64,000 nucleotides of DNA from Streptococcus gallolyticus subsp. gallolyticus DSM 16831 (GCF_002000985.1 NZ_CP018822.1:1382001-1446000); one strand, 5' to 3'; shown: positions 18,454 to 29,204, counted from the stretch's first letter. Numbers and translations are program-made. The notes: generated from the sequence alone by a model not told the origin.

Positions 18454-19167
18454 TTAAACACCGCGTTGGTTGTCATATAAAAGCGTGTGTAATTGTGGCA
18501 ACACGCGCACGCTTTGCCATTCTGGGTCAGCTGCTACTGTCTCCCATAGTTGTCGCAAACGGTCGAGCTGGTGCTCCACGATGTTGCCGCTGGCGTGCGG
18601 TTCTGGATTACCAGCTGATAAATACAAAACATCAGGCTGATAACGTTTTTGAATCATTTTAGCAAATGCCAAATCGGCATCATCAAAAACTGGAATTTTA
18701 AAGGTGATTTGGTCTTTTTTCAATTGCGAAACAATAAAATCAAGCGTTTCAAAATTAACCGTCATCTTACTTGACGGTGGCTTGGGACTAAGCGTTACTT
18801 GGTCAATGTCCTTTAGCCACGTTTGCCAGCGTGAGCCTTGCGTTTCAATAGCTAAGGTCACCCCACGCGCTTTTAATTTGGCAACAAGCTCTGCCATATT
18901 ATTTGCCAATAAACATGGATTGCCACCTGATAAAGTCACATAATCGTAGGTTCCCAATTGGTCAAGCTGCTCAATCACTTCATCAACAGTCATTCGCTTA
19001 GGCTTTTCTGAGCCATCCCAAGTAAAGGCAGAATCGCACCAATCGCAATGATAGTCACAGCCACCCGTTCTCACAAACATGGTCTTTTGCCCAATCGCTC
19101 TGCCCTCGCCTTGAAAAGTTGGACCAAAAATTTCAAGAATCGGAAGGGTTAACTGACGTTTAGTCAT
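18454..19167 (-). CDS. queE: 7-carboxy-7-deazaguanine synthase QueE (radical SAM)
   Basis: 237 residues from the ATG at 19167, chosen because GGGAG/GGAGA sites precede it and the protein then starts MTKRQLTLPILEIFGPTFQG as in the family. An upstream in-frame ATG would add 20 non-conserved residues inside queD. The radical-SAM cluster motif CDYHCDWCDSAF (CxxxCxxC, about 33-40) and the glycine motif TLSGGNP are clear. It converts 6-carboxytetrahydropterin to CDG. It overlaps the end of queD by 8 bp. Confidence 0.94.
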   Translation of the reverse strand: MTKRQLTLPILEIFGPTFQGEGRAIGQKTMFVRTGGCDYHCDWCDSAFTWDGSEKPKRMTVDEVIEQLDQLGTYDYVTLSGGNPCLLANNMAELVAKLKARGVTLAIETQGSRWQTWLKDIDQVTLSPKPPSSKMTVNFETLDFIVSQLKKDQITFKIPVFDDADLAFAKMIQKRYQPDVLYLSAGNPEPHASGNIVEHQLDRLRQLWETVAADPEWQSVRVLPQLHTLLYDNQRGV

Positions 19168-19606
19168 CAATCTCCCACTCCCTTCTAAATTCCGCAAATG
19201 ATGTCGGCGTTTCATACAAGCGGACATATTCTACACGAATCTCACGTTCTTTTGGCAAATGCTGCGCGACTTGCTTAAAAATCCAGTAAACCATATTTTC
19301 TGCTGTGGTGTTCATATAGGGCAGGCTTTCATTGAGGTAATGGTGGTCTAAACTTGGTTCCAAATGTTTTTTGTAAATCTGTTTGAGGTCGCCAAAATCA
19401 ACTGCCATGCCACGGTCATCAAGCAGTCCAGAAACCGCAATTTGCAAACAATAAGTATGTCCATGCAAAGCCTTACATTTACCATCATAATTGAACAAAT
19501 GATGTGCCGCATCAAAGGTGAATTCTTTTGAAACCATGACACGACGTGGGCAATAAACCAAGGATTCACCCGTTGGGACTTTTAGCTCTTTTGGTATTTC
19601 AAACAT
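19160..19606 (-). CDS. queD: 6-carboxytetrahydropterin synthase QueD
   Basis: 148 residues of the PTPS/QueD family. The zinc ligands are seen in FDAAHHL (about 32-37) and LHGHTY (about 49-54), with the catalytic Cys upstream of the second His pair. It converts 7,8-dihydroneopterin triphosphate to CPH4, the first committed step to queuosine. It starts 5 bp after queC and overlaps queE by 8 bp. Confidence 0.94.
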   Translation of the reverse strand: MFEIPKELKVPTGESLVYCPRRVMVSKEFTFDAAHHLFNYDGKCKALHGHTYCLQIAVSGLLDDRGMAVDFGDLKQIYKKHLEPSLDHHYLNESLPYMNTTAENMVYWIFKQVAQHLPKEREIRVEYVRLYETPTSFAEFRREWEIDD

Positions 19607-19611
19607 TAGGC

Positions 19612-20259
19612 TTACCCTTTCTTTGCAAGGTATTTTTCAAGACCTGCCTGACGAAGCTTGCAAGCAGGACATTCACCGCAACCACTTCCTTTAATGCCGT
19701 TATAGCACGTTAGCGTATTTTCTCGAACATAATCAAATTTGCCAAGTTGGTCAGCTAATTCCCATGTTTCTGACTTATCAAGCCACATCAGCGGTGTTTG
19801 AATAACAAAATTATAATCCATTGCCAAATTCAGCGTAACATTGAGTGATTTGACAAAGGCATCACGACAGTCTGGATAACCTGAAAAATCCGTTTCACAA
19901 ACGCCAGTAATAATGTCTGTGATACCAAGACGCTTCGCCAGCACAGCCGCAAACGATAAAAACAAATGATTTCGACCATCAACAAAAGTATTTGGCAAAT
20001 CGTCATCTGGATTTTCGATTGCAATATCACGAGTCAAGGCATTTTCAGTTAATTGTCCCAATAAAGACATGTCTAGCAAATGGTTTTTAACCCCTTGTTC
20101 GGCAGCGATGTGTTTGGCTACTTCAATTTCCAAACTGTGACGTTGACCATAATTAAACGTGACAGTTTCCACGTGGTCGTAGTGTTTCAAAGCCCAAAAT
20201 AGGCAAGTTGTTGAATCTTGTCCGCCACTAAAGACGACAAGTGCAGATTGACGTTTCAT
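19612..20259 (-). CDS. queC: 7-cyano-7-deazaguanine synthase QueC
   Basis: 215 residues from the ATG at 20259 behind GAGGAG. The PP-loop [15 protein letters not shown] (about 8-22) binds ATP and a C-terminal four-cysteine zinc site ([16 protein letters not shown]) is intact. It turns CDG into preQ0 using ATP and ammonia. The open frame continues upstream, but that stretch is the riboswitch and terminator region, so the longer reading is rejected. First gene of queCDEF. Confidence 0.95.
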   Translation of the reverse strand: MKRQSALVVFSGGQDSTTCLFWALKHYDHVETVTFNYGQRHSLEIEVAKHIAAEQGVKNHLLDMSLLGQLTENALTRDIAIENPDDDLPNTFVDGRNHLFLSFAAVLAKRLGITDIITGVCETDFSGYPDCRDAFVKSLNVTLNLAMDYNFVIQTPLMWLDKSETWELADQLGKFDYVRENTLTCYNGIKGSGCGECPACKLRQAGLEKYLAKKG

Positions 20260-20293
20260 CTTATCTCCTCTATATCTTTTCAGATATTTGGGC

Positions 20294-20380
20294 AAAAGAA
20301 AAGCCCTCATGGGAATCCACAAGGGCGCTAATTCAGTCATTAGGCTGGTTTTTTTTAGCGATGGCTTTTCCCAAACATCG
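20294..20380 (-). promoter_or_regulatory. Probable preQ1-I riboswitch with terminator, controlling queCDEF
   Basis: Minus-strand RNA 20380-20346 fits the class I preQ1 aptamer pseudoknot. P1 is CGATG / CATCG; a TTT follows the 5' arm; the P2 strand TGG pairs with CCA after an A-rich L3 (CTAAAAAAAA). A cytosine sits just before the 3' P1 arm, at the position that pairs with preQ1 in the B. subtilis aptamer. Downstream, GCCCTTGTGG / CCATGAGGGC plus TTTTCTTTT (20326-20294) is a strong terminator, with a short CTAAT/ATTAG hairpin between. The logic would be preQ1-bound, terminator on, genes off. Confidence 0.78.
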
Positions 20381-20397
20381 TTATTATTAACGTTACT

Positions 20398-20426
20398 ATC
20401 ATATCATCTTTGCAACAGATATTCAA
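20398..20426 (-). promoter_or_regulatory. queCDEF promoter
   Basis: -35 TTGAAT (20421-20426) and -10 TATGAT (20398-20403) with 17-bp spacing. The predicted start lies about 10 bases before the aptamer. Confidence 0.75.
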
Positions 20427-20450
20427 TGACTAAAAAATGCAAGAATAAGA

Positions 20451-20484
20451 AAACAGGACTTGCTTAAAACAAAATCCTGTTTTT
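20451..20484 (-). terminator. Terminator of the ABC exporter operon
   Basis: Stem AAACAGGA / TCCTGTTT with a 16-base loop and a T-rich tail on the minus strand, 16 bases after the stop at 20500. Confidence 0.7.
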
Positions 20485-20499
20485 TATTAATAATTATGC

Positions 20500-22269
20500 T
20501 TATTTGCTTTTGGCAAACTGGCTATTGTAAAGGTCATAATAGAAACCTTTCGCAGCTAATAAACTTTCATGATTGCCCTGTTCAATGATTTGACCATTGT
20601 TAAGCACCAAAATCTTATCAGCCTCTTGAATGGTTGATAGGCGGTGAGCAATGACAAAGCTTGTACGCCCTTCCATTAATTTAGCCATAGCCTTTTGAAT
20701 CAATAATTCCAAACGTGTGTCAACAGATGACGTTGCTTCGTCCAAAATCAGGATTTTAGGGTCAGCAAGCAAGGCACGCGCAATGGTTAACAATTGTTTT
20801 TGACCAAGTGATACGTTGCTTGATTCTTGGTTCATTTCCATATTGTAACCACCAGGTAGCGTGCGAATAAAGTGGTCAACATTGGCAGCTTTAGCAGCCT
20901 CAACAACCTCTTCATCTGTCGCATCCAAGTTCCCAAAACGGAGATTTTCCTTGATACTTGCCTCGTAGAGCCACGCATCTTGCAAGACCATTCCAAATTG
21001 TTTGCGATATTCTTGACGTGACAAGTTGCGAATATCATGCCCATCAATTTTAATCGAACCAGAGGTAACGTCGTAGAATCGCATTAAAAGATTAATCAGC
21101 GTTGTCTTACCAGCCCCTGTTGGACCAACAATCGCCACCATTTCACCTGGTTTGACATCAAGATTGAAGTTTTGAATCAATGGTTTGTCTGCCACGTATT
21201 GGAAGGAAACATTTTCAAAGCTAACTTGACCTGTTAAATCATGTGTCAAATGCTCTGTTACATCAGCAACTTCTTCTGGCTCATCTAGAACTTCAAAGAT
21301 ACGGTCAAGTGATGACTTGGCACTTTGAAGAATACTTGCCAACTGTGTAATGGTTTGAACGGGTTGACTGACTTGCCAAACGTATTGAACGAAAGCTTGC
21401 ATATTACCAACCGTCAAGTTCCCAGAAAGAACTTGCAAAGCTCCCAAAACTGCCACAATCAGGTAAGCCATATCAGAAATTGCACTAAGAACTGGCATCA
21501 TAATTCCTGAAATAAAGCTTGCCTTGAAACCAACTTCTTGCAAATTTTGAGTGATTTCACGAAATTCTTCACTTGAAATTTCTTCACGACCATAAAGTTT
21601 GATAACGTTAAAGCCAGTTAGATTTTCCTGAACAAAACCGTTCATATCACCGAGAGCGTCAGCTTGTTTTTTGAAATAGGGTTGAGATTTTTTCAAAATA
21701 AACTGAGCACTGATATAAGTGATTGGAATGATTAAAATAACCACCAAAGCCAAACGCCAATTGAGGTAAAGCACCATGCAAATAACCAAGAAAATGGTTA
21801 AGAAAGCATTGATAATTTGAAGAAAGCTTTGTTGTAAAGCGTTTGAGACTGTTTCAACATCTGACGTAAAACGTCCCAAGACATTTCCGAATTGTTGACT
21901 GTCAAAATAAGAAACTGGAATTTTATTGATTTTTTCACTTAAATCTCGGCGCAAATCATGAATACTTTTTTGCACAGCGTCAGTCATGAAATAGTTTGAC
22001 CAATAGCTTCCTAGCTCATAACCCAAACCTCGCAAGAAATAAAGGGCTAAAATCATTGCAATATAAGAAATATTGATATGAGCACCTGCTACACCGTGCG
22101 CCATGTCAAGAAGGTTTGCCGTCAATTCTGTAATGGCAAGCCCTAAAATAAAAGGTTCCAATACACTCATGACACTACTGAAAACTTTCAAGAAAATGGC
22201 AAGAAAAAGCGCACCTTTATATTGTTGGAGATAATCCCATAAACGTAGAAAAACGTTGCGTTTTGACAT
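20500..22269 (-). CDS. Heterodimeric ABC multidrug exporter subunit, canonical ATPase half
   Basis: 589 residues: six membrane helices then a nucleotide-binding domain with Walker A GPTGAGKTT, signature VSLGQKQLLTIARAL, Walker B ILILDEATSSVD with catalytic Glu and H-loop IVAHRLSTI. It is the hydrolysing half of the pair with the upstream gene (3 bp apart). It resembles EfrB/SatB/LmrD-type exporters and is a paralogue of RcrQ at 10422-12194; both end in LYNSQF. Substrates are probably hydrophobic drugs or lipids, inferred from family. Last gene of a long operon, followed by a terminator. Confidence 0.87.
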   Translation of the reverse strand: MSKRNVFLRLWDYLQQYKGALFLAIFLKVFSSVMSVLEPFILGLAITELTANLLDMAHGVAGAHINISYIAMILALYFLRGLGYELGSYWSNYFMTDAVQKSIHDLRRDLSEKINKIPVSYFDSQQFGNVLGRFTSDVETVSNALQQSFLQIINAFLTIFLVICMVLYLNWRLALVVILIIPITYISAQFILKKSQPYFKKQADALGDMNGFVQENLTGFNVIKLYGREEISSEEFREITQNLQEVGFKASFISGIMMPVLSAISDMAYLIVAVLGALQVLSGNLTVGNMQAFVQYVWQVSQPVQTITQLASILQSAKSSLDRIFEVLDEPEEVADVTEHLTHDLTGQVSFENVSFQYVADKPLIQNFNLDVKPGEMVAIVGPTGAGKTTLINLLMRFYDVTSGSIKIDGHDIRNLSRQEYRKQFGMVLQDAWLYEASIKENLRFGNLDATDEEVVEAAKAANVDHFIRTLPGGYNMEMNQESSNVSLGQKQLLTIARALLADPKILILDEATSSVDTRLELLIQKAMAKLMEGRTSFVIAHRLSTIQEADKILVLNNGQIIEQGNHESLLAAKGFYYDLYNSQFAKSK

Positions 22270-22271
22270 TG

Positions 22272-24011
22272 TTATTCTCCTTTCATCTCGTCTGCATTTT
22301 TCAATTGTGAGTTAGCAATTTCACGATAAATCGTGTTTGTTTGCATCAATTCATCATGTGTACCACGTCCCACAATTTCACCTTTATCGAGGACGATAAT
22401 TTGGTCAGCATCCATGATCGTTCCCACACGTTGTGCCACAATAAGAACAGTCGCTTCTTGAGTAACTTCTTTCAAACGCTCACGCAATTGCGCATCTGTT
22501 TTATAATCAAGAGCTGAGAACGAATCATCAAAAATATAAATATCAGGTTTCTTAACAACCGCACGCGCAATGGACAACCGTTGTTTTTGTCCTCCTGATA
22601 AATTGCTACCACCTTCTGCCAAATGTGTTTGGTAACGCTCATCACGGCTTTCGATAAATTCTTTTGCTTGTGCAACATCTGCTGCTTCTTGCAATTCATC
22701 AACTGTTGCATCCGTTTTACCGTATTTTAGATTTTCGGCAATGGTTCCCGTAAACAAGAGCGCTTTTTGCGGAATAAAGCCAATCTTCTGACGTAGAGCT
22801 TTCAATTGATATTCTCTAACATCAACACCGTCAACCAAAATTTTACCAAGTGTGACATCGTAAAAACGTGGAATCAGATTGACAAGAGAAGATTTTCCAG
22901 AACCTGTTGAGCCGATAAAGGCAATGGTTTCGCCAGGCTTGGCTTTAAAGGAAATATCTTTTAAGACTGGACTTTCTGTCTCACCAGGGTAAGCAAAGGT
23001 CACCTTGTCAAATTCCAAATAACCTTTTGTTTCAGTCTCAGTCACACCATTTTCATTAGGTGTGATTGAAATTGGCATTGCCATAACTTCTGAAATACGC
23101 TCGCTTGAGACAACAACACGAGGATACATGGTAAAGAGATTGGCAAAAAGTAAGAATGAAAAGAGCGCATGGAAGCTATATTCAATAAAAGCAACCAGAT
23201 TACCAATCTGCAAATCACCTCTTGAGAGCGGATTTAAGGCAAACCAGACAATGGCAACAATCATTGAGATGATGATAAAGACAAACAAAGGCTCTGTTAA
23301 ACCAGTTAGCTTGAACAGACGACTTGAAATACCTTTATAGTCTTCGTTTTTACTATCAAAACGTTCTTCTTGAAAATCTTCTCTAGCAAAGGCGCGGATA
23401 ACACGCAAACCAGTCAAATTTTCACGAACGTATTGGTTAATTTTATCAAGGGTGGCTTGTTGTTTTTCAGACAAAGGACGTGTGCGTGTCGCAACGTAAT
23501 AAACCACAAGAACCAAAAAGGGAATAGCCACCGCAACAATCCATGCTAAAGACGGACTTGTTACCAGAATCATGACAACACTAAAAATAATCATGAGCGG
23601 TGTTACAACCCCCATACGTAGAGATTGTTCAGCAAATTGCATAAGAATAAATGCATCGCTTGTCATCCGAGTGACAAGTGATGACACACCGATTTGTTCG
23701 TATTCATGGTGTGAGTATTCCTGCAATTTATCGTACATGTCATTACGCATGTCTTTAATCATATTAGTCGTGATTTTTCCTGCCGCATAAGCCAAAGTAA
23801 CACGACCAATCGCTCCAACAATAATCACGATAAACATAACAATTGCCCAAAAATAAACCTTATCTTTATTTCCAACTGTTATCCCTTGGTCAATCATACG
23901 AGCTAGTGCTGTTGGCAACCCAAGGTTAACCACGACAAATGTAAAAGCTCCTAATACATCCAAAATGAGCCATTTGGGATATTTTTTCAAATAAGTCCAA
24001 ACTAGTTTCAT
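22272..24011 (-). CDS. Heterodimeric ABC multidrug exporter subunit, degenerate ATPase half
   Basis: 579 residues from the ATG at 24011, which follows AAAGGAAAG; a longer frame to 24086 adds a non-conserved, basic leader and is not used. Six membrane helices plus a nucleotide-binding domain with Walker A GSTGSGKSS, signature LSGGQKQRLSIARAV, Walker B IYIFDDSFSALD (Asp for Glu) and H-loop IVAQRVGTI (Gln for His). It is therefore the non-hydrolysing half, paralogous to RcrP. It begins 77 bp after the ABC-F gene with no terminator between, so it is probably co-transcribed. Confidence 0.87.
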   Translation of the reverse strand: MKLVWTYLKKYPKWLILDVLGAFTFVVVNLGLPTALARMIDQGITVGNKDKVYFWAIVMFIVIIVGAIGRVTLAYAAGKITTNMIKDMRNDMYDKLQEYSHHEYEQIGVSSLVTRMTSDAFILMQFAEQSLRMGVVTPLMIIFSVVMILVTSPSLAWIVAVAIPFLVLVVYYVATRTRPLSEKQQATLDKINQYVRENLTGLRVIRAFAREDFQEERFDSKNEDYKGISSRLFKLTGLTEPLFVFIIISMIVAIVWFALNPLSRGDLQIGNLVAFIEYSFHALFSFLLFANLFTMYPRVVVSSERISEVMAMPISITPNENGVTETETKGYLEFDKVTFAYPGETESPVLKDISFKAKPGETIAFIGSTGSGKSSLVNLIPRFYDVTLGKILVDGVDVREYQLKALRQKIGFIPQKALLFTGTIAENLKYGKTDATVDELQEAADVAQAKEFIESRDERYQTHLAEGGSNLSGGQKQRLSIARAVVKKPDIYIFDDSFSALDYKTDAQLRERLKEVTQEATVLIVAQRVGTIMDADQIIVLDKGEIVGRGTHDELMQTNTIYREIANSQLKNADEMKGE

Positions 24012-24088
24012 AGTAACTTTCCTTTCTAATCTGTTCTCTATTTTTAAGTAACGAAATACCTTCTTTCTGCAAGAAAGAGTGACCATGC

Positions 24089-25960
24089 TTATTCAGCTAA
24101 GTCACTCAAATAATCGTATCTTTCATATTTTTCAAGTAGGGTTTCATTAGCTTCATCTAATGAACGTTGAAGCTCTGCTAATTTGCCATAATCACTGGCA
24201 TTTTCCTGCATTTGCGCTTCAATAGTTTCGATGTCCTCTTCAAGTTTGGCAATCTCATCTTCGATGACTTCCCATTCTTGTTTTTCAAAGTAAGACATGC
24301 GTTTCTTCTTCGTTTTTTCCTTCTCAGTCTTTTGTGACGGCGCTTTTTTAGCTTGTTCCACTACGGCATTTTCTTCAAACGCTTTTTCATCAAGATAATC
24401 CGTATAATTTCCGAAGAATTCGCGAACACGCCCATTTTCAAATGCTAAGATTTTATTAGCCACTTTATCAAGGAAATAACGGTCGTGGCTAACCGTGATA
24501 ACTGGTCCTGAGAATGTTTGCAAGAAACTTTCAAGAACTGTCAATGTTGCAATATCAAGGTCATTGGTTGGTTCGTCAAGAAGAAGCACATTTGGTTTTT
24601 CAATCAAAATTTTCAACAGGTAAAGGCGTTTTTTCTCACCACCAGATAATTTTGAAATCAATGTGCCATGTGTTGAACGTGGGAATAAGAATTGTTCTAA
24701 CAAATCTGTGACACTTGTTGTTCCAACGCTTGTTTTGACCTCATCAGCTACTTCTTGCAAATAATTGATGACACGTTTGTTTTCATCCATGTCTTTTGTC
24801 AATTGTGAGAAATAGCCAATGCGAACCGTTTCACCAATTTCAAGATTCCCAGCTGTCGGCTGCAAATCACCATTTATCAAATTAAGAAGCGTTGATTTGC
24901 CGACACCGTTATCACCAACAATTCCGATTCGGTCTTTATTTTGCACCAAAAGGTTAAAGTCAGTCAAAATCTGTTTATCAGGATAAGCAAAGGAAACATT
25001 TTCAAAATTGATAACTTTTTTACCGATTCGGCTTGTTTCAAAATTAATCTCAAGCTCTGTTGATTGTGTCGCTCCTGACAAATCAGCTTTCAACTCATTG
25101 AAACGATTGATACGAGCTTGCTGTTTTGTCGCACGCGCTTGTGGTTGCGTACGCATCCAAGCTAATTCTTGCTTGTAAAGTTGTTTTTTCTTGTGAAGCG
25201 TTGCAGCGTCACGCTCATCTTGCTCCGCACGCAAACGCACATAATCTTGATAATTTCCTTGATATTCAGTCAATTGACTATTAGCCAATTCAAAAATACG
25301 CGTTGCCACATTATCCAAGAAATAACGATCGTGGGTAATGAAGAGCACCGTTTTCTTAGAATTTTTTAGGAAATTCGTCAACCAAGCAATGGTATCAATA
25401 TCCAAGTGGTTGGTTGGCTCGTCCAATAATAACAAGTCTGCATCATTTAACAAAACTTGCGCCAACTGAACACGACGACGAAGCCCACCAGACAAAGCAC
25501 CAACTTTTTGTGACAAATCGTCCAAACCTAGCTTTGTAAGAACAGTTTTGACTTCACTTTCAATCGCCCAAGCGTCAAGCGAATCCATTTCTGCCATGAC
25601 TTTTTCAAGTTTAGCTTGATTAGCTTCATTGTAATCAGCCATCAAGGTCTCATAGGTCTTAATCAAAGTCATCTCACGCAAATCAGACGACAAAACTGTA
25701 TCCAAAATAGTTTTATCATCATCAAATTCAGGCTCTTGGGTCAAATAAGCAATTTTATAACCATTCTTAGCTGAAAACGGCGATACGTCGCCATCAAAGC
25801 CAAGACGACCAGAAATGACATCAAGGAGCGTTGTTTTCCCCGTTCCATTGACACCAATAATACCAATGCGGTCAAAATCATGAATAATAAAGGAAATATC
25901 ACGAAAAACAGTCTTATCACCGACTGATTTTGTTAAGTATTCTACGATAAAATCACTCAT
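24089..25960 (-). CDS. ABC-F family ATPase (Uup/YfmR-like)
   Basis: 623 residues with two ABC domains and no membrane segments. Walker A motifs are GVNGTGKTT (about 36-44) and GDNGVGKST (about 355-363); signatures are [12 protein letters not shown] and [12 protein letters not shown]. Between them lies the charged P-site tRNA-interaction linker (about 235-290). A Lys/Glu-rich coiled-coil C-terminal domain (about 540-620) is typical of Uup and YfmR rather than EttA. Such proteins act on stalled or assembling ribosomes, and YfmR acts alongside EF-P. It overlaps cca by 4 bp, placing it in a translation/tRNA-linked operon. Confidence 0.88.
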   Translation of the reverse strand: MSDFIVEYLTKSVGDKTVFRDISFIIHDFDRIGIIGVNGTGKTTLLDVISGRLGFDGDVSPFSAKNGYKIAYLTQEPEFDDDKTILDTVLSSDLREMTLIKTYETLMADYNEANQAKLEKVMAEMDSLDAWAIESEVKTVLTKLGLDDLSQKVGALSGGLRRRVQLAQVLLNDADLLLLDEPTNHLDIDTIAWLTNFLKNSKKTVLFITHDRYFLDNVATRIFELANSQLTEYQGNYQDYVRLRAEQDERDAATLHKKKQLYKQELAWMRTQPQARATKQQARINRFNELKADLSGATQSTELEINFETSRIGKKVINFENVSFAYPDKQILTDFNLLVQNKDRIGIVGDNGVGKSTLLNLINGDLQPTAGNLEIGETVRIGYFSQLTKDMDENKRVINYLQEVADEVKTSVGTTSVTDLLEQFLFPRSTHGTLISKLSGGEKKRLYLLKILIEKPNVLLLDEPTNDLDIATLTVLESFLQTFSGPVITVSHDRYFLDKVANKILAFENGRVREFFGNYTDYLDEKAFEENAVVEQAKKAPSQKTEKEKTKKKRMSYFEKQEWEVIEDEIAKLEEDIETIEAQMQENASDYGKLAELQRSLDEANETLLEKYERYDYLSDLAE

Positions 25961-27162
25961 TTGTTTTCCTTTCTAATAAAGTCAAAAATAGCTTCTTTGT
26001 CATTGGCAAGCTCACCAAGAACAATTTTTTCCTCTATTTCTTTTAATACCCGCCCTAATTCTGGACCAGGTTTGTATTGTAATTCTTTGATTAAAACTCC
26101 GCCATTGACAACAATTTCGTGTTTATCATGAATGGTTAATTCTTTATCTAAACGCTCAATACGCTCAAAATCAACTGGCAAACCAAAACCAGCACGCAAA
26201 GCTTCTGCTTGTTCAATCAAACAACTGCCATAACGGTACATTTCCATCTTATCAAGCTCATTTTCTAGACGGAAACGGTAAATCGCCACAATCTTTTCGA
26301 CATCTTTTTGAAATTGACTTGATGTTTTCCATGCTTTCAAAAAGACACGAACGTCTTTGACATCTAAAGCTAATAGCAAAGCTGACCAAGCTTGTTCAGA
26401 CGTTTTAAAGTGATAATCACAAGCCAAATCGTCAAGTAATTGCTGTAAATTGTCATGAGCATTCTCAAGATATGGTAAATATTTTTGAGCTTGACTAGTA
26501 ATCATGGCTTTAATCCCTTTACGCCAGAAAGGTGCCATCAATAATTTATCAAATTCAATAAAAGAGCGCTCTACCGAAATTTTTTCAAGTAAGGGCGCAT
26601 GTGCTGCCATAGCAGCAAACGTATCAGGTTCAATATCAAAATCAAGACTAGCCGCAAAACGGAAACCGCGCATAATGCGCAGCGCATCTTCGTTAAAACG
26701 CTCCGCAGGATTTCCCACCGCACGTAATAACTTAGCTTCCAAATCTGCCAAACCGTTGAACTTATCAATAATTAAACCTGTCTCATCAAGTGCAAAAGCA
26801 TTGACTGTAAAATCGCGACGTTTCAAATCTTCCTCTAGAGAACGCACAAATGACACGCTGCTAGGTCTGCGGTAATCCACGTAAACATCTTCTGTACGGA
26901 AAGTGGTGATTTCATACTCGCCACCTTCTTCTAAAACAAGAACCGTGCCATGCTCAATCCCAATATCAACCGTACGATGAAAAATGCTTTTAGTCTCTTC
27001 TGGATAAGAACTTGTTGCAATATCAACGTCGTGAATTGGACGATTTAGTAAAACATCACGAACGCTACCGCCGACAAAATAAGCTTCGTAGCCAGCTTCG
27101 CGAATTTTTTTCAAGATTGGTAAAGCCTCCTGAAATTCAGAAGGCAGATTGTTTAATTTCAT
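25957..27162 (-). CDS. cca: CCA tRNA nucleotidyltransferase
   Basis: 401 residues, a class II CCA-adding enzyme of the Gram-positive length. The nucleotidyltransferase motif [20 protein letters not shown] (about 31-50) carries the two catalytic aspartates, followed by [10 protein letters not shown] and the nucleotide-selecting [13 protein letters not shown] helix. It adds or repairs the 3' CCA of tRNAs. It overlaps dapB upstream and the ABC-F gene downstream by 4 bp each, an arrangement common in streptococci. Confidence 0.95.
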   Translation of the reverse strand: MKLNNLPSEFQEALPILKKIREAGYEAYFVGGSVRDVLLNRPIHDVDIATSSYPEETKSIFHRTVDIGIEHGTVLVLEEGGEYEITTFRTEDVYVDYRRPSSVSFVRSLEEDLKRRDFTVNAFALDETGLIIDKFNGLADLEAKLLRAVGNPAERFNEDALRIMRGFRFAASLDFDIEPDTFAAMAAHAPLLEKISVERSFIEFDKLLMAPFWRKGIKAMITSQAQKYLPYLENAHDNLQQLLDDLACDYHFKTSEQAWSALLLALDVKDVRVFLKAWKTSSQFQKDVEKIVAIYRFRLENELDKMEMYRYGSCLIEQAEALRAGFGLPVDFERIERLDKELTIHDKHEIVVNGGVLIKELQYKPGPELGRVLKEIEEKIVLGELANDKEAIFDFIRKENK

Positions 27163-27926
27163 AGTAATTTTTCCAAACCATAAACGAGTTTATCTCGTTT
27201 GACAACTGCTTTAATTCCAATATTAACACCACTCATAAACGAAATACGATCATAAGAATCATGACGAAGTGTTAATCCCTCACCTTGGGCACCGAAAATG
27301 ACTTCTTGGTGCGCAACCAAGCCAGGTAAACGAACACTATGGATACGCATACCATCAAAATCAGCTCCACGCGCTCCTTTTAACGTTTCAACTTCATCTG
27401 CAGCCCCTTGTTTTTTAGGTTGACGAACTTCACGAATCAATTCCGCTGTTTTCACAGCTGTACCTGAAGGAGCATCTTTCTTATTGTCATGATGTAGTTC
27501 AATGATTTCAAGGTCCGGAAAATATTTGGCAGCCTTAGCGGCAAATTCCATGAGTAAAATAGCACCAATTGCAAAGTTTGGAGCAATCAAACCACCTGTT
27601 TTCTTTTCTTCAGAAAGAGCGATTAATTCAGCGATTTCATCTTCTGAAAATCCTGTCGTTCCAACAACGGGAGCGAAGCCATTTTCTAAAGCAAAGCGGG
27701 TATTTTCATAAGCAACTGCTGGCATGGTAAAATCAACCCAAACATCTGCATCAAACCCAACTAATTGTGATTTGTCTGTGAATACTGGGACACCATCCAC
27801 GTCTGATTCTGTCGCAAATGGGTCAAGTAATGCGGCTAAGGTTAATTCGTCATCTCCCTTAACCATATTAACTGCTGCTGACCCCATTCGTCCTTTAAAA
27901 CCTGCAATGATAACTTTAATACTCAT
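27159..27926 (-). CDS. dapB: 4-hydroxy-tetrahydrodipicolinate reductase
   Basis: 255 residues. The dinucleotide-binding loop is [10 protein letters not shown] (about 8-17), and the substrate/catalytic motif [15 protein letters not shown] (about 141-155) contains the catalytic His-His and Lys. It performs the NAD(P)H-dependent reduction leading to lysine and the peptidoglycan cross-linking precursor. It lies 19 bp after the DegV gene and overlaps cca by 4 bp. Confidence 0.95.
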   Translation of the reverse strand: MSIKVIIAGFKGRMGSAAVNMVKGDDELTLAALLDPFATESDVDGVPVFTDKSQLVGFDADVWVDFTMPAVAYENTRFALENGFAPVVGTTGFSEDEIAELIALSEEKKTGGLIAPNFAIGAILLMEFAAKAAKYFPDLEIIELHHDNKKDAPSGTAVKTAELIREVRQPKKQGAADEVETLKGARGADFDGMRIHSVRLPGLVAHQEVIFGAQGEGLTLRHDSYDRISFMSGVNIGIKAVVKRDKLVYGLEKLL

Positions 27927-27945
27927 GTTTTTTCCTCTCTAACAC

Positions 27946-28794
27946 TTAAACAATTGGTGTGAAACCAAATGCAACTGCGCCTTCCCCTAAATGAGTAGCA
28001 ATAACACCATCAAATGTAACAATTTTAAGATTTTCAGCCTGACCTCTGTCGGCTAAAGTCTGATAAAACTGTTGCGCTTTTTCTTCTGCTCGCGAATGAA
28101 TGATGAAAACTTCATAATCACCATTAACAGTCACTTCAGACAAAACGTCAATTAAACGCTTGATAGCTTTTTTCTCAGTTCTCACTTTTTCGAAAACTTC
28201 GATAACACCTTCGTCATTAAAATAAAGAATTGGCTTGATGCTAAGCAAATTTCCGATAAGTGCTGAGCCATTTGACAAACGTCCACCTTTTACCAAGTGA
28301 TTCAAATCATCAACCATAATAAAGGCGCTTGTTCCGTCAATTTGTTGTTGCAATTTGGCTAAAATATCGTCGAAATCCATACCAGCTTCTGCCCAATTCA
28401 ACGTATTTCTTACCATGCTGCCAAGTGGTGCGCAAGTAATTTTGCTATCTGGGAAAGCAATGGTCAATTCTGGATAATCGTCAACTAGAAATTGAATATT
28501 TTGCCAAAATCCTGAAATTCCTGAAGATAAGAATAAACCGATGACATGTGTGTAACCTTCTGAAGACAACTGTGACAAAATCTCGTCTAGTTTTGCCAAA
28601 CTCGGTTGGCTTGTTTTCGGAAGAACAGGCGACATTGCCATTTTCTTGTAAAAATCATCCAAACTCAAGTTCTTACCTTCAACGTAGCTAATCCCACCAA
28701 TTATGATTGGAATATCCAAAATGTGAAGGTTCTCTTTTTGTTTGATGTCATCTGACAAAACTGCGGTTGTATCTGTAATAACTGCTAATTTCAT
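27946..28794 (-). CDS. DegV-family fatty-acid-binding protein
   Basis: 282 residues with the DegV pattern: N-terminal [16 protein letters not shown] at about 60, [14 protein letters not shown] (about 85-98) and the C-terminal domain with [21 protein letters not shown]. Family members (FakB-like) bind a fatty acid and may present it to the FakA kinase for phospholipid synthesis. No fakA is in this window. It overlaps the DUF1149 stop by one base. Confidence 0.88.
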   Translation of the reverse strand: MKLAVITDTTAVLSDDIKQKENLHILDIPIIIGGISYVEGKNLSLDDFYKKMAMSPVLPKTSQPSLAKLDEILSQLSSEGYTHVIGLFLSSGISGFWQNIQFLVDDYPELTIAFPDSKITCAPLGSMVRNTLNWAEAGMDFDDILAKLQQQIDGTSAFIMVDDLNHLVKGGRLSNGSALIGNLLSIKPILYFNDEGVIEVFEKVRTEKKAIKRLIDVLSEVTVNGDYEVFIIHSRAEEKAQQFYQTLADRGQAENLKIVTFDGVIATHLGEGAVAFGFTPIV

Positions 28795-29174
28795 TAGTTT
28801 CTAAACTCCAATTTAATCCCTGGACGGTCTAGGGCAATTTCGGTTACTTCATACGTTAAGCGTTGCACAATGTCTAATAGCGGTGCGGCTAAATTTTCAA
28901 CTTCTTCTTTGGTGAATTCACTTGGTTCGTTAACAATACGATTTTTAATGTGAACCATTTGTGACACAACGCCACTGATAACGAATTCTTTTTTAACGAC
29001 CATAAATTGTAATACTGATACAATCGTTGTTTGGTTGTTTTCTGTATCTTTTTTTACTAATTGAAAAGTTACTTCAAAATTAGTCTTTGGTGTACCATTT
29101 TTCTTTTCCCATTCGAGATTTCTTGCATCATAATGGTACTGGTTTACAAATTCTTTTTCGCGTACTAATTCCAT
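28794..29174 (-). CDS. DUF1149 protein (SecB-like fold)
   Basis: 126 residues, a conserved small protein of lactic acid bacteria placed in DUF1149, which has a SecB-like fold. It is first in the operon, with an extended -10 (TGCTATAAT, -10 at 29205-29210) and an AGAGGAG site. No signal peptide or membrane segment. Function is not established; a chaperone-like role is inferred only from fold. Confidence 0.82.
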   Translation of the reverse strand: MELVREKEFVNQYHYDARNLEWEKKNGTPKTNFEVTFQLVKKDTENNQTTIVSVLQFMVVKKEFVISGVVSQMVHIKNRIVNEPSEFTKEEVENLAAPLLDIVQRLTYEVTEIALDRPGIKLEFRN

Positions 29175-29204
29175 ACTGGTCTCCTCTTTTGTATATCACC
29201 ATTC

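Noticed and set aside
20260..20340. N-terminal extension of queC
   Set aside because: The open frame upstream of ATG 20259 crosses the terminator and riboswitch; the ATG at 20259 has a good ribosome-binding site and the family N-terminus.
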